NCBI RefSeq assembly: GCF_016591715.1
Contig: NZ_AP024109.1
Span: 6,626,861-6,690,860, forward strand
Source of the DNA: Mesorhizobium sp. J8
GTDB taxonomy: Bacteria; Pseudomonadota; Alphaproteobacteria; Rhizobiales; Rhizobiaceae
Reading direction: 5' to 3'
Length of the DNA stretch: 64,000 nt
This document shows positions 35,701 through 44,282 of this stretch, one piece after another. A program made the position numbers and the translations under genes. Numbering within the stretch: position 1 is the first letter of the stretch; each line of letters opens with the position of its first letter. Under the pieces are notes generated by a model that saw nothing but the letters and a program-made list of their open reading frames with translations, was not told where the DNA came from and did not search any database.

Positions 35701-36023
35701 GCCCCTCGCTGGCCTGGCTGCTGCTCGTCGTTTCCGGCGTCACCGACGTCGCCTGGGCGCTCGCGACCAAGAAATCGGCCGGCTTCACCGAACCGCTCTG
35801 GGCCGCCGTTTCGCTGGTGCTTCTGGTCGTCTTCATCGCGCTCTTGACCAAAGCGCTGACCGTCCTGCCGCTCGGCACCGCCTATGCGGTATGGACCGGC
35901 ATCGGCGCCGTCGGCTCGCTTATCGCGGGCATCGTGCTGTTCGGCGAGAGCACCGATGCAGTGCGGCTGACCTTTGCGGCGGTGACCATTCTTGGCGTGG
36001 TTGGGTTGAAGGTGAGTTCGTGA
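35697..36023 (+). CDS. SMR-family exporter, Gdx/SugE-like, Glu replaced by Asp
   Basis: 108-aa four-helix small multidrug resistance protein. GTAYAVWTGIGAVGSLIAGIVLFGES is nearly the Gdx/SugE signature, and KALTVLPLGTAYAVW fits the guanidinium-exporter subtype rather than EmrE. In E. coli SugE/Gdx TM1 carries an essential Glu in LLEVVWA; here the aligned segment is VTDVAWA with D17. The Trp three residues later is kept. Whether guanidinium is still exported is therefore open. It is coupled to the azoreductase gene. No guanidine riboswitch-like leader was found. Confidence 0.88.
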   Translation: MSPSLAWLLLVVSGVTDVAWALATKKSAGFTEPLWAAVSLVLLVVFIALLTKALTVLPLGTAYAVWTGIGAVGSLIAGIVLFGESTDAVRLTFAAVTILGVVGLKVSS

Positions 36024-36026
36024 AGC

Positions 36027-36902
36027 CTATCCGGAAAAGGCCCGAGCATAGGTCCGGGCGAACTCCGCGAAACTGGTCGGCTGGACACCAAAGGCGTCGT
36101 GCGTTGCGAGGTGGACGCGGGACCTCGGCCGACTGAGACGCTCTTGCAACTGTTCGTAAAGCGCATCGACAAAATCGGCGGAAGCGCCGCCGCCGAGCAA
36201 CGCGCTGCGGCGTTCGTCCCAACCGATCGCGACGTATCTGACTGGCCTTCCCGTCGCGGCCGATATCCGTCCGGCCACTTCGTTCATCGTCAGCGCTTCC
36301 GGACCGGTCATGTCCAGGCTCTCGCTCTCGTGGCCTCCCTCCCGCAGCAGCCGGCAAGCGACTTTCGCGATGTCCTCGATGGCCACTGGCGCGAGCTCGA
36401 TATCGGCAAAGGGCAGACGCAACTCGCCATCCCGGCTTATGGCCGCGGCCTCCCTGAGATAGACCTGCATGAACTGTGACGGCCGCAGATGCGTCCACGC
36501 CAGACCCGAGCCTTCGAGGTGGTCTTCGATCTCTTCATGCATGCGCGTGAAGCGAAATTTGGCCGGATCGAACCCGATCCCGGATTCCGCTCCGGAGAAT
36601 TTGATGACATGCTGAACACCGGCCTGCCGGCACAGGTCGATGAAATTGCATTGCGTTTCGCGCATGTCCTGCGACGCCGATGAGATCAGCAGCACCCGCG
36701 AAACACCGTCAAGCGCTGCCTTGACGTCGTCGCCTGCCCGCATGTCGCCTTCGACAGTTTCGATACCCGGCAGCTTGTCGAGCCCGATGGCCGACGCCTT
36801 GCCCATGCTTCTTATCAGCGCCTTGGCCGGCACACGGCCCAGTGCCAGCTCACGAACAATCATCTGACCGCTCAAGCCGGTCGCGCCTGTCACCAATATC
36901 AT
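36027..36902 (-). CDS. NmrA-like NAD(P)-binding protein (atypical SDR)
   Basis: 291-aa Rossmann-fold protein of the NmrA/HSCARG class. MILVTGATGLSGQMIVREL opens with GxxGxxG, then ALIRSMGKASAIG, VEGDMRAGDDVKAAL, VLLISSASQDMRETQ and HVIKFSGAESGIGFDP. These proteins may be quinone oxidoreductases or redox sensors. The canonical YxxxK catalytic pair of classical SDRs is not evident. Start ATG 36902 with AAAGGAAAG upstream. Convergent with the SMR gene, 3 bp between stops. Confidence 0.88.
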   Translation of the reverse strand: MILVTGATGLSGQMIVRELALGRVPAKALIRSMGKASAIGLDKLPGIETVEGDMRAGDDVKAALDGVSRVLLISSASQDMRETQCNFIDLCRQAGVQHVIKFSGAESGIGFDPAKFRFTRMHEEIEDHLEGSGLAWTHLRPSQFMQVYLREAAAISRDGELRLPFADIELAPVAIEDIAKVACRLLREGGHESESLDMTGPEALTMNEVAGRISAATGRPVRYVAIGWDERRSALLGGGASADFVDALYEQLQERLSRPRSRVHLATHDAFGVQPTSFAEFARTYARAFSG

Positions 36903-37040
36903 TTGTCTTTCCTTTTCGCGGCCGGCGGAGTCCGCCCGGCAAAAGCCTCGCCTTGCCAAGACGCGATGGTTACCGAAAAGGATTCTCGAATGCCGAAAAT
37001 TTTCCGGCCGCGGCCTCGTTGGCCGCGGCTGGATTGAGCT

Positions 37041-38060
37041 TCACCGCCAGCCCAACGCCGGCGCGACATGCTTCAGGATCGACTCGATGACATGGGCGTT
37101 GTAATCGACGCCCAGCTGGTTGGGCACGGTCAGCAGCAGCGTGTCGGCCTCGGCGATCGCCTCATCCTCCTTGAGCTGTTCGACCAGTTTGTGCGGCTCG
37201 GCGGCATAGGTGCGGCCGAAGACGGCCCGCTTCTCGGGCTCGATATAGCCGAAATGGTCCTCGCCCTCGCTGCCGCCGAAATAGGCGCGGTCCATGTCGT
37301 TGACGAGGGCAAAGATACTGCGGCTGACCGAGACGCGCGGCTCCCTGGCATGCCCGGCTTCCTTCCAGGCAGCGCGGTAGGCTCTTATCTGCTTGGCCTG
37401 CTGGACATGCAACGGTTCGCCGGTCTCATCGAATTTCAGCGTCGAGCTCTGCAAGTTCATGCCGAGCTTGGCCGCCCATACCGCGGTTGCGTCGGTGGCC
37501 GCGCCCCACCAGATGCGGTCACGCAAGCCGGCCGAGAAGGGTTCAAGGCGCAGCAGGCCGGGCGGGTTGGGGAACATCGGCCGCGGGTTCGGCTGGGCGA
37601 AGCCTTCGCCGCGCAGCAGGTCGAGGAAGATCTCCGAGTGCCGGCGCGCCATGTCGGCGTCGCTCTTGCCCTCTTCCGGCACGTAGCCGAAATAGCGCCA
37701 GCCATCGATCACCTGCTCGGGCGAGCCGCGGCTGATGCCGAGCTGTAGACGCCCGCCGGCAATCAGGTCAGCCGCGCCCGCATCCTCGGCCATGTAGAGC
37801 GGGTTCTCATAGCGCATGTCGATGACGGCGGTGCCGAGTTCGATGCGCTTGGTCTTGGCGCCCGCCGCGGCCAGCAGCGGAAACGGCGAGGCGAGCTGCC
37901 GGGCGAAATGGTGGACGCGGAAATAGGCGCCGTCGGCGCCGAGCTCCTCGGCCGCGACCGCGAGGTCGATCGACTGCAGCAGCGCGTCGGCGCCCGAGCG
38001 CGTCCCCGATTGCGGCGAGGGCGACCAATGCCCGAACGACAGAAATCCGATCTTCTTCAT
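37041..38060 (-). CDS. LLM-class flavin-dependent oxidoreductase
   Basis: 339-aa luciferase-like monooxygenase-fold protein with KKIGFLSFGHWSPSPQSGTRSG, then AEELGADGAYFRVHHFARQLASPFPLLAAAGAKTKRIELGTAVID (in pieces) and GRLQLGISRGSPEQVIDGW. These are the standard signatures of FMN-dependent LLM enzymes. The substrate is unknown; this subgroup includes alkanesulfonate- and nitroalkane-like monooxygenases. The start is ATG 38060 with GGAG upstream. Divergent from the COG4280-type membrane protein. Confidence 0.9.
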   Translation of the reverse strand: MKKIGFLSFGHWSPSPQSGTRSGADALLQSIDLAVAAEELGADGAYFRVHHFARQLASPFPLLAAAGAKTKRIELGTAVIDMRYENPLYMAEDAGAADLIAGGRLQLGISRGSPEQVIDGWRYFGYVPEEGKSDADMARRHSEIFLDLLRGEGFAQPNPRPMFPNPPGLLRLEPFSAGLRDRIWWGAATDATAVWAAKLGMNLQSSTLKFDETGEPLHVQQAKQIRAYRAAWKEAGHAREPRVSVSRSIFALVNDMDRAYFGGSEGEDHFGYIEPEKRAVFGRTYAAEPHKLVEQLKEDEAIAEADTLLLTVPNQLGVDYNAHVIESILKHVAPALGWR

Positions 38061-38185
38061 GGCTCCATTCCTGCTGGAGCGGCCCATCGACCGCTTGAAC
38101 TCCTTGTTGCACCAGCAGATAGCCAGGGCAGCGCCGCTATACAACGGACACCGAATGGATACAGACCGTCAATGAGGTCCTCGAA

Positions 38186-39064
38186 ATGTTCGGCCCCGCC
38201 TCGCTTCGAGCGGAACGGGATCGGCTCATGCTTGCCATTCTCGCCGCCGTCGGAGCGCTGTATCGTTCCCGTCACCCGATGATTCCCCAGCACTGGACGA
38301 TGCCCTTGATGCATGGCCTGACGCCCATATTGTCCACCGTGACCGCCTCTTTCCTGGCCTCCTTCGTCGAGGTCGTCGAAGCCTTCACCATCGTGCTCGC
38401 CGTCGGCGTGACCCGCAGCTGGCGCCCGGCGCTGACGGGCGCGGCGCTGGCGCTCGCCCTGCTTGCGGCCCTGGTGCTCGTCTTCGGGCCGCTGCTGGCC
38501 CTCGTCCCCATCACCGTCCTGCAATTCGTCGTCGGCGTGCTCCTGATCCTGTTCGGCATGCGCTGGCTGCGCAAAGCGATCCTGCGCAGCGCCGGCGTCA
38601 TCGCGCTGCATGACGAGGAACAGGCCTTTTCCAGGGAGACGGCGGCGCTACAGCGGCAGGCCGCCGACCGCCGCGCCGACTATCTGGCGGCGGTCGCGTC
38701 GTTCAAGGCGGTGCTGCTCGAGGGCGTCGAAGTGGTGTTCATCGTCATCGCCGTCGGCGCCGCGCATGGCCAGACGCTCTATGCCGGCCTCGGCGCGCTG
38801 GCAGCCTTCGTGCTGGTGATGCTGATCGGCCTTGCCGTGCACCGGCCCCTGGCGCGCGTGCCTGAGAATTCGCTGAAATTCATGGTCGGGCTGATGCTGA
38901 CCAGTTTCGGCGTGTTCTGGACCGGCGAAGGCCTCGGCGCTGAATGGCCGGGCGAGGACCTCGCGCTGCTCGCCATCTTCGTTGTCATTGCCGCCGCATC
39001 CTTCGCCATCGTTCGCTGGCTGCGCGGCACTTACCCGGCGGCCACGCAAGGAGTTGCCCGATGA
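38186..39064 (+). CDS. COG4280-type predicted membrane protein
   Basis: 292-aa multi-spanning inner-membrane protein, about six to seven helices after a short N-terminal stretch. It carries the duplicated motif FVEVVEAFTIVLAVG (E62, E65) and LLEGVEVVFIVIAVG (E179, E182). The two halves are joined by a charged loop (residues 140-165). Such paired acidic motifs in helices recall cation transporters of the UPF0016/TMEM165 class, but this link is an inference. The start is uncertain; ATGs at 38279, 38300 and 38309 could be used. The stop overlaps the next gene by ATGA. Confidence 0.75.
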   Translation: MFGPASLRAERDRLMLAILAAVGALYRSRHPMIPQHWTMPLMHGLTPILSTVTASFLASFVEVVEAFTIVLAVGVTRSWRPALTGAALALALLAALVLVFGPLLALVPITVLQFVVGVLLILFGMRWLRKAILRSAGVIALHDEEQAFSRETAALQRQAADRRADYLAAVASFKAVLLEGVEVVFIVIAVGAAHGQTLYAGLGALAAFVLVMLIGLAVHRPLARVPENSLKFMVGLMLTSFGVFWTGEGLGAEWPGEDLALLAIFVVIAAASFAIVRWLRGTYPAATQGVAR

Positions 39065-39276
39065 GCGTGATCCGTCTCGTCTTCAAGGAACTGATCGGCA
39101 TGTTCGTCGACGACGGCAGCCTGGCGCTGCTGGCGCTGATCCTGATCGCGCTGATCACCGCCGCGGTGAAATTGCTGGCGCTGCCGCCGCTCGTCGGCGG
39201 CGTCCTGCTTCTCGCCGGTTGCCTGGCAATTCTTCTGGAGAGCACGCGCCGCGCCGCGCGCAGTAAGGCGCGGTGA
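39061..39276 (+). CDS. Small membrane protein of unknown function
   Basis: 71-aa protein with two predicted transmembrane helices (LALLALILIALITAAVKLLA and LVGGVLLLAGCLAILLE), a short cytoplasmic start (MSVIRLVFKELIGMFVDDGS) and a positively charged tail (RRAARSKAR). I do not recognise a family. Overlap of ATGA with the upstream COG4280-type gene implies coupled translation and perhaps a two-part membrane complex. Confidence 0.7.
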   Translation: MSVIRLVFKELIGMFVDDGSLALLALILIALITAAVKLLALPPLVGGVLLLAGCLAILLESTRRAARSKAR

Positions 39277-39310
39277 TCGCGTAACGCTGGAGATTGGCGG
39301 AAGCTTCGCA

Positions 39311-39530
39311 GCTTCGTCATTCCAGGGCGGAGCAGCCGCGAAGCGGCGTCGCGGAGACCCTGGAATCCATGCCGTGCCCTCAGCCGTGGAATGCACCGAG
39401 GCTGAATTCTGCACCGTTGTGACGCTTCAAGGTAATGGCATGATCCTATGGTCTGCGCGCGTCGCTTCGCTCCTTGCTCCGCCATAGGATGACGATCGCG
39501 ATGGGCGTTTCAGCCAATCTCCAAGGTATG
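39311..39530. repeat. Two-hairpin dispersed intergenic repeat, copy B
   Basis: The same element as at 25803-26025 in the same orientation. The left hairpin has arms ATTCCAGGG/CCCTGGAAT (39319-39327, 39358-39366). The right hairpin has CCTATGG/CCATAGG arms near 39447 and 39482. It ends TGACGATCGCGATGGGCGTT. It fills most of the 302-bp gap; no gene seen. Confidence 0.75.
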
Positions 39531-39578
39531 GCGCTTGCCGGCAAACATATAGCCGCCAGTCAAACCCGCGCCGGGAAC

Positions 39579-40211
39579 CTAATAGACCGTGAAAAGCGTC
39601 GGCAGGTCTCCGCTGAGGCGCAGATACTCGACAGCCTCGATGATCGGAAACAAAGCCAGGAAATAGAGGCCGTCGCGGAACGTGTTCCGCAGCGCGCTCG
39701 TCGAAAACAGCCACTGCGCCTCGTCGCGGTAAAGCAGCGGGTTCGGCCAGAAGGACGGCGTGCGCTCGGCATAGGCCGCGTAAGCCGCGCCGAACTTGCC
39801 GGCGAGATATTCGGCCTCCTTGCGCGCGGTGAAACGGAAGACGAGGAAGCTCGCCAGGCCGAGCACGATGGCCGCCAGCGCCGAACCGAACATCAGCCCG
39901 GTACCGGCCGCACCGAGGGTCGAGAAGAAATAGAGCGGATTGCGGGTCATCGAGAACGGGCCGGAGACGATCAGCTCGTCATTCTTCCTGCCGCCGACGA
40001 ACAGGATGCTCCAGAGCCGGCCGAGGAAGCAGGCCAGCACCATCAGAAAACCGATCGTCTCGACGATCTCATGCCCCTTCGACCCTTCGGCCAGCGCCGG
40101 CTTGCTGAACAAAAGCAGGATCACGGCAAGGACGGCGGCCACCTGCACGACGATCAGGCGCTTGTGCTGGTCGAACGCTTTCGGCGCCGATTTGAGGGAC
40201 GTGTAGGCCAT
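39579..40211 (-). CDS. Isoprenylcysteine carboxyl methyltransferase-like membrane protein
   Basis: 210-aa integral membrane protein of the ICMT/PEMT-like family. About four hydrophobic helices are followed by the conserved stretch SGPFSMTRNPLYFFSTLGAAGTGL, with the RNPLY motif of SAM/lipid-methyltransferase relatives, and KEAEYLAGKFGAAYAAYAERTPSFWP. The substrate is unknown in bacteria. The start is ATG 40211. The next gene (COG4705-like) is divergent 204 bp away. Confidence 0.85.
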   Translation of the reverse strand: MAYTSLKSAPKAFDQHKRLIVVQVAAVLAVILLLFSKPALAEGSKGHEIVETIGFLMVLACFLGRLWSILFVGGRKNDELIVSGPFSMTRNPLYFFSTLGAAGTGLMFGSALAAIVLGLASFLVFRFTARKEAEYLAGKFGAAYAAYAERTPSFWPNPLLYRDEAQWLFSTSALRNTFRDGLYFLALFPIIEAVEYLRLSGDLPTLFTVY

Positions 40212-40415
40212 TCTTTCTCACCGCTCCGGCGCCGCGGGGGCACCAAGGCTTCTCTAGCTTCTCTGTCACGTGATGGCGAGGGCCGGCGGGTGTTTTTGGC
40301 TGACCTTACGAATTTGTAAGAGCGCGGACAGGCTGCGGTGAATTCGCCTGCCTAGCCTGTCGATCGCCGCCAAATGCGATTTTCAGGCGGCAAATGGATC
40401 GTCGGAGAGACCGGA

Positions 40416-41213
40416 ATGAACATCGCCATGACCGCGACAGTCCTTGAACACGATTCCGAGTTGAACCGGGTCCCGGACGTCACCCTCGATTTCTGGCTGA
40501 TCAAGATCATGGCGGTGACCATGGGCGAGACCGCGGCCGACTATCTGGCCGTCAATCTCGGCCTTGGCCTCGCCGTCACCTCGCTCATCATGACCGGGGT
40601 CCTGGTTGTCGCGCTCGCCCTGCAATTCGCGCGGAAGCGCTACGTGCCCTGGGCCTATTGGCTGGCGGTCGTGCTGATCAGCATCGTCGGCACCTTGGTC
40701 GCCGACAATCTCGTCGACAATTTCGGCGTGCGGCTGGAGACGACGACGATCGTCTTCTCGGTCGCCCTCGCCCTGACCTTCGTCGCCTGGTACGCCAGCG
40801 AAAAGACGCTCTCGATCCACACCATCTTCACCACCCGGCGCGAGATCTTCTACTGGCTGGCGATCCTCTTCACCTTTTCGCTCGGAACGGCCGCCGGCGA
40901 TCTGGTGGCCGAACGCTTCGACCTGGGCTATCTCGCCACCGGCCTCATCTTCGGCGGCGTGATCGCGGCGATTACCCTCGCCTGGTTCTTCCTTGGCCTC
41001 AACGCCACCCTCGCCTTCTGGCTCGCCTATATCCTGACCCGCCCGTTCGGCGCATCCTTCGGCGACCTGCTGTCGCAGCCGGTGGCGTATGGCGGCATGG
41101 GCTTCGGCACCACCTCCACCAGCCTGACCTTCCTCGGCTGCATCGTGATCATCGTTCTTTACATGACGCTGAAGAGGCTGATCGATGAGGACGAACAGGC
41201 CCTGCTCGATTAA
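40416..41213 (+). CDS. COG4705-type membrane protein with four internal repeats
   Basis: 265-aa inner-membrane protein with about eight helices. Four motif copies of the form G-x4-D occur at residues 37-42 (GETAAD), 92-97 (GTLVAD), 157-162 (GTAAGD) and 212-217 (GASFGD), spaced 55, 65 and 55 residues. Each lies near a helix end, pointing to a fourfold repeated two-helix unit. The function is unknown. The start is ATG 40416 with GGAGAGA upstream. A two-component system follows 191 bp later on the same strand, and similar neighbourhoods suggest it controls this protein. Confidence 0.8.
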   Translation: MNIAMTATVLEHDSELNRVPDVTLDFWLIKIMAVTMGETAADYLAVNLGLGLAVTSLIMTGVLVVALALQFARKRYVPWAYWLAVVLISIVGTLVADNLVDNFGVRLETTTIVFSVALALTFVAWYASEKTLSIHTIFTTRREIFYWLAILFTFSLGTAAGDLVAERFDLGYLATGLIFGGVIAAITLAWFFLGLNATLAFWLAYILTRPFGASFGDLLSQPVAYGGMGFGTTSTSLTFLGCIVIIVLYMTLKRLIDEDEQALLD

Positions 41214-41404
41214 AGCACTTCTCGCAAAAATGTGTTGCGGCCTTCGCCCCGGCAACGCGTAAAAACAGATGGTTAGAGCAATTCCATCAACGGGTGGCGC
41301 GGGATTTCCCTCCGGAACCGGGCCAAACGAGGACATAGAAGCCAGCCAAGAAAAGCCGCAGCCGGCGCTACCATGCCGGTGAGGTTGAGGCGGCAAGGAC
41401 AGCG

Positions 41405-42082
41405 ATGCGACTTCTGCTTGTTGAAGACGATCCGAGAACCGCCGACTATATCGTCAGGGGACTGACCGAGGCCGGCCATGTCTGCGATTTGCTGCGCGAC
41501 GGTCATGACGGCCTGTTCGCAGCGACACGCAACGCCTATGACGTGATCGTCGCCGACCGCATGGTGCCCGGCCTCGACGGCCTGTCGATGATCAAGGCGG
41601 TGCGCGCCGCCGGCATCCGCACGCCGACCATCTTCCTGACCTCGATCGGCGGCGTCGACGACCGCGTCGAGGGTCTCGAAGCGGGTGGCGACGACTATCT
41701 GGTCAAGCCCTTCGCCTTTTCCGAGCTGCTTGCGCGCATAAACGCGCTCGGCCGCCGTCCGGCGGCGCAGGAGCAGAAGACGGCTTTGCGCGTCGCCGAT
41801 CTCGAGATGGACCTGATTCAGCGCCGGGTAACCCGGCAGGGCCAGCCGATCGACCTGCAGCCGCGCGAATTCAGCCTGCTCGAAGTGCTGATGCGCGGCG
41901 AGGGCCGCGTCATCACCCGCACCATGCTCCTGGAGCGCGTCTGGGATTTTCATTTCGACCCCAAGACCAGCGTCGTCGAAACGCATATCAGCCGGCTGAG
42001 AGCCAAGGTCGACAGGCCGTTCGACGTGCCGCTGATCCACACCGTGCGCAACACCGGCTACAGCCTGCATGTTCCGACTTGA
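41405..42082 (+). CDS. OmpR-family response regulator
   Basis: 225-aa regulator. The receiver starts MRLLLVEDDPRTADYIVRGL, has phospho-Asp in VIVADRMVPGLDG and the Lys in LVKPFAF. The winged helix has LQPREFSLLEVLMRGEG and TSVVETHISRLRAKVD. It belongs with the kinase 156 bp downstream. No DNA-binding site could be named. The target may be the COG4705-like gene just upstream. Confidence 0.92.
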   Translation: MRLLLVEDDPRTADYIVRGLTEAGHVCDLLRDGHDGLFAATRNAYDVIVADRMVPGLDGLSMIKAVRAAGIRTPTIFLTSIGGVDDRVEGLEAGGDDYLVKPFAFSELLARINALGRRPAAQEQKTALRVADLEMDLIQRRVTRQGQPIDLQPREFSLLEVLMRGEGRVITRTMLLERVWDFHFDPKTSVVETHISRLRAKVDRPFDVPLIHTVRNTGYSLHVPT

Positions 42083-42238
42083 AGCGGTTCGGCGTTTGAT
42101 AGGTTCTACGACCTGCTTTAACTCTCCGTTTTCACGCAATTCCGGATGGAAATGCGCTATAGGCTTTTCCTGGAATTGCCGCGGGAGGTTTGGACGCATG
42201 CGCGGCTCCGGGATCGGCGCATCGGTCATGGATCTGGG

Positions 42239-43618
42239 ATGAGCGAGGCACGCTCCCGCCTGCTGCGCAGCACGCCGTTCAGGCTGGCGCTGACCTTCGC
42301 CTTCCTGTTCCTGCTGGCCTTCATCCTGTCCGGCGCGGTCGTCTATCAATTGATGAGCGCCTCGCTCGCCAGGCAGCTCGATCAGTCGATCAAGGAGACC
42401 TATTCGCTCATCGCGGCGACCTATTCCGAGAGCGACGAGGAGGACCTCACCAGCGCGGTGAGGGACCACGCCCAGTTCAGCCAGGACAAGGACGAGATTT
42501 TTTCGCTCACCGACAAGGGCGGCAACCGCCTCGCGGGCGATTTCACCGCCTCCGGCCTGCCGGACGGCTTTTCCGTGTTCGCCGTCGACTTGCCGGGCGT
42601 GCCGCCCGGCACCGAGTATCGCGCCTATTCCGGTACGGTCGGCGACAACAATTTGACGGTCGCCTTCTCGCTTTCGGAAACCGAGGATCTCGAACGGATC
42701 GTGTTGATGAGCTTCGGCTGGGCGACGCTGTTCATCACCGTTCTGGCGGTTGGCGGCGGCGCCGTGCTTGCCTCGCGCGTGCAGCGGCGCCTCGACGGCA
42801 TCGCCAACACCATGGACGACGTCTCGCATGGCCGGCTCGACGCGCGCATACCCCTGATCGGCAGCGGCGACGACATCGACGCCGTCTCGGCCCAGGTGAA
42901 TGCGGCGCTTGAGCGGCTGTCGGCCCTGGTCGACGGCATGCGCGAGGTGAGCGCCAACATCGCCCATGATCTCAAGACGCCGCTCAACCGGCTGCAGATG
43001 ATCCTGGAATCCGCTGCCGACAAGACGGTGTCGGGGGAGGACATCGCCGCCGAGCTGATCGACGCCCGCGCCGAAAGCCAGCAGATCAACAGCACCTTCG
43101 ACGCGCTTCTGCGCATCGCCCAGATCGAGGCCGGCGCCCGCAAGGCGCGCTTCGTCGATCTCGATGTCGGGCCGGTGGTCGAGACCATCGGCGAGGTTTA
43201 TGCCGATGTCGCGGAGGACGACGGCAAATCCCTGTCGACGACAGTCGTTCCGGGCACGAAATGGTATGTGCACGGCGACCGTGACCTGCTGATGCAGATG
43301 CTCGCCAATCTGGTCGAGAACGCGCTGAGACACTGCCCGCCGGGCACCGCGATCGAGCTTTCCGTGACCGGCGAAGGCGGCCATGTCCTCATCCACGTCC
43401 GCGACAACGGCCCGGGCATTCCCGCCGAGGAGCGCGAAAAAGTGTTCCGCCGGCTCTACCGGCTGGATGCCAGCCGCACCACGCCGGGCAGCGGTCTGGG
43501 GCTCAGCCTCGTCAAGGCCGTGGCCGACCTGCATGGCGCCGCGATAACGCTCGAGGATCGCAATCCCGGTCTTGGCGTGACCGTCAGCCTTCCCGCGGTG
43601 CGAACGCCGGTGACCTGA
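42239..43618 (+). CDS. Sensor histidine kinase
   Basis: 459-aa membrane kinase. TM1 covers about residues 17-38 (ALTFAFLFLLAFILSG). A periplasmic region follows to about 160, then TM2 (WATLFITVLAVGGGAVLA), a HAMP linker, HisKA with ANIAHDLKTPLNRL, N-box NLVENALRH, G1 VRDNGPGIP and G2 GSGLGLSL. The start is ATG 42239 (MSEARSRLL); an in-frame leader upstream is not convincing. A degenerate repeat (CAATTCCGG...CCTGGAATTG) lies at 42121-42180 between regulator and kinase. Confidence 0.92.
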   Translation: MSEARSRLLRSTPFRLALTFAFLFLLAFILSGAVVYQLMSASLARQLDQSIKETYSLIAATYSESDEEDLTSAVRDHAQFSQDKDEIFSLTDKGGNRLAGDFTASGLPDGFSVFAVDLPGVPPGTEYRAYSGTVGDNNLTVAFSLSETEDLERIVLMSFGWATLFITVLAVGGGAVLASRVQRRLDGIANTMDDVSHGRLDARIPLIGSGDDIDAVSAQVNAALERLSALVDGMREVSANIAHDLKTPLNRLQMILESAADKTVSGEDIAAELIDARAESQQINSTFDALLRIAQIEAGARKARFVDLDVGPVVETIGEVYADVAEDDGKSLSTTVVPGTKWYVHGDRDLLMQMLANLVENALRHCPPGTAIELSVTGEGGHVLIHVRDNGPGIPAEEREKVFRRLYRLDASRTTPGSGLGLSLVKAVADLHGAAITLEDRNPGLGVTVSLPAVRTPVT

Positions 43619-43723
43619 GGCGGGACCCTCCCACCCTGGGGCGCCTTACGCATCTGTATAACCCCAGCCAGCCGCTCAAAACTCCGGTGCGATAGCGCTC
43701 CTCTGAAGGGGGAAGATTTGGCG

Positions 43724-44152
43724 CTACCGGTCCACCCGCGTCGACAGGATAATCGACGACGATGTCCGCTCCACGCCCTCCATCGCGCCGATCCTGTCGA
43801 GCAGCGCGTCGAGATCGCGGATCGACGGCGCGTCGACGATGACGATCATGTCGAAATTGCCGCTCACCGAATGCACGGTACGCACCGGCGGCATCGCCTC
43901 GAGACTGCGCACCACCTTGTCGGCGAGCTTCGGCGTCACGGTGAGCAGCACATGCGCCTTGACCAGGCCCTGCTCGTAGTCCGGCGACAGCCTGACCCCA
44001 TAGCCCGTGATGATGCCGCGCTGCTCCAACCGTTCGATGCGGCTCTGCACCGTGGTGCGCGACACGCCGAGCTGCCGCGCCAGCTCGGCGGTCGAGGCCC
44101 GCGCATTGGCGCGCAAGAGGGAAAGCAAGGCCTGTTCGGCTTCACTGATCAT
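43724..44152 (-). CDS. Lrp/AsnC-family regulator
   Basis: 142-aa Lrp-type regulator with HTH LSLLRANARASTAELARQLGVSRTTVQSRIERLEQRG (in pieces) and RAM domain (VKAHVLLTVTPKLADKVVRSL, VHSVSGNFDMIVIVDAPS). Divergent from the lysine/saccharopine dehydrogenase-type gene (131 bp between starts), so a local role in amino-acid catabolism is likely. Start ATG 44152; the longer frame begins with TTG and lacks a better ribosome-binding site. Confidence 0.9.
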   Translation of the reverse strand: MISEAEQALLSLLRANARASTAELARQLGVSRTTVQSRIERLEQRGIITGYGVRLSPDYEQGLVKAHVLLTVTPKLADKVVRSLEAMPPVRTVHSVSGNFDMIVIVDAPSIRDLDALLDRIGAMEGVERTSSSIILSTRVDR

Positions 44153-44282
44153 TTCGACGAAATCTTTCGGCAAATCGCCTAAAATTCAGCGTCATATTGC
44201 TATATTCCACGCTTCCTTTCGACAGGCAAGCTGCGATGATTCCCGCCGAATTGGCGCAAACCGAGATTGCGGGGAATTGATC

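Noticed and set aside
41273..43534. 753-codon minus-strand open frame
   Set aside because: Opposite the two-component system; no recognisable protein family.
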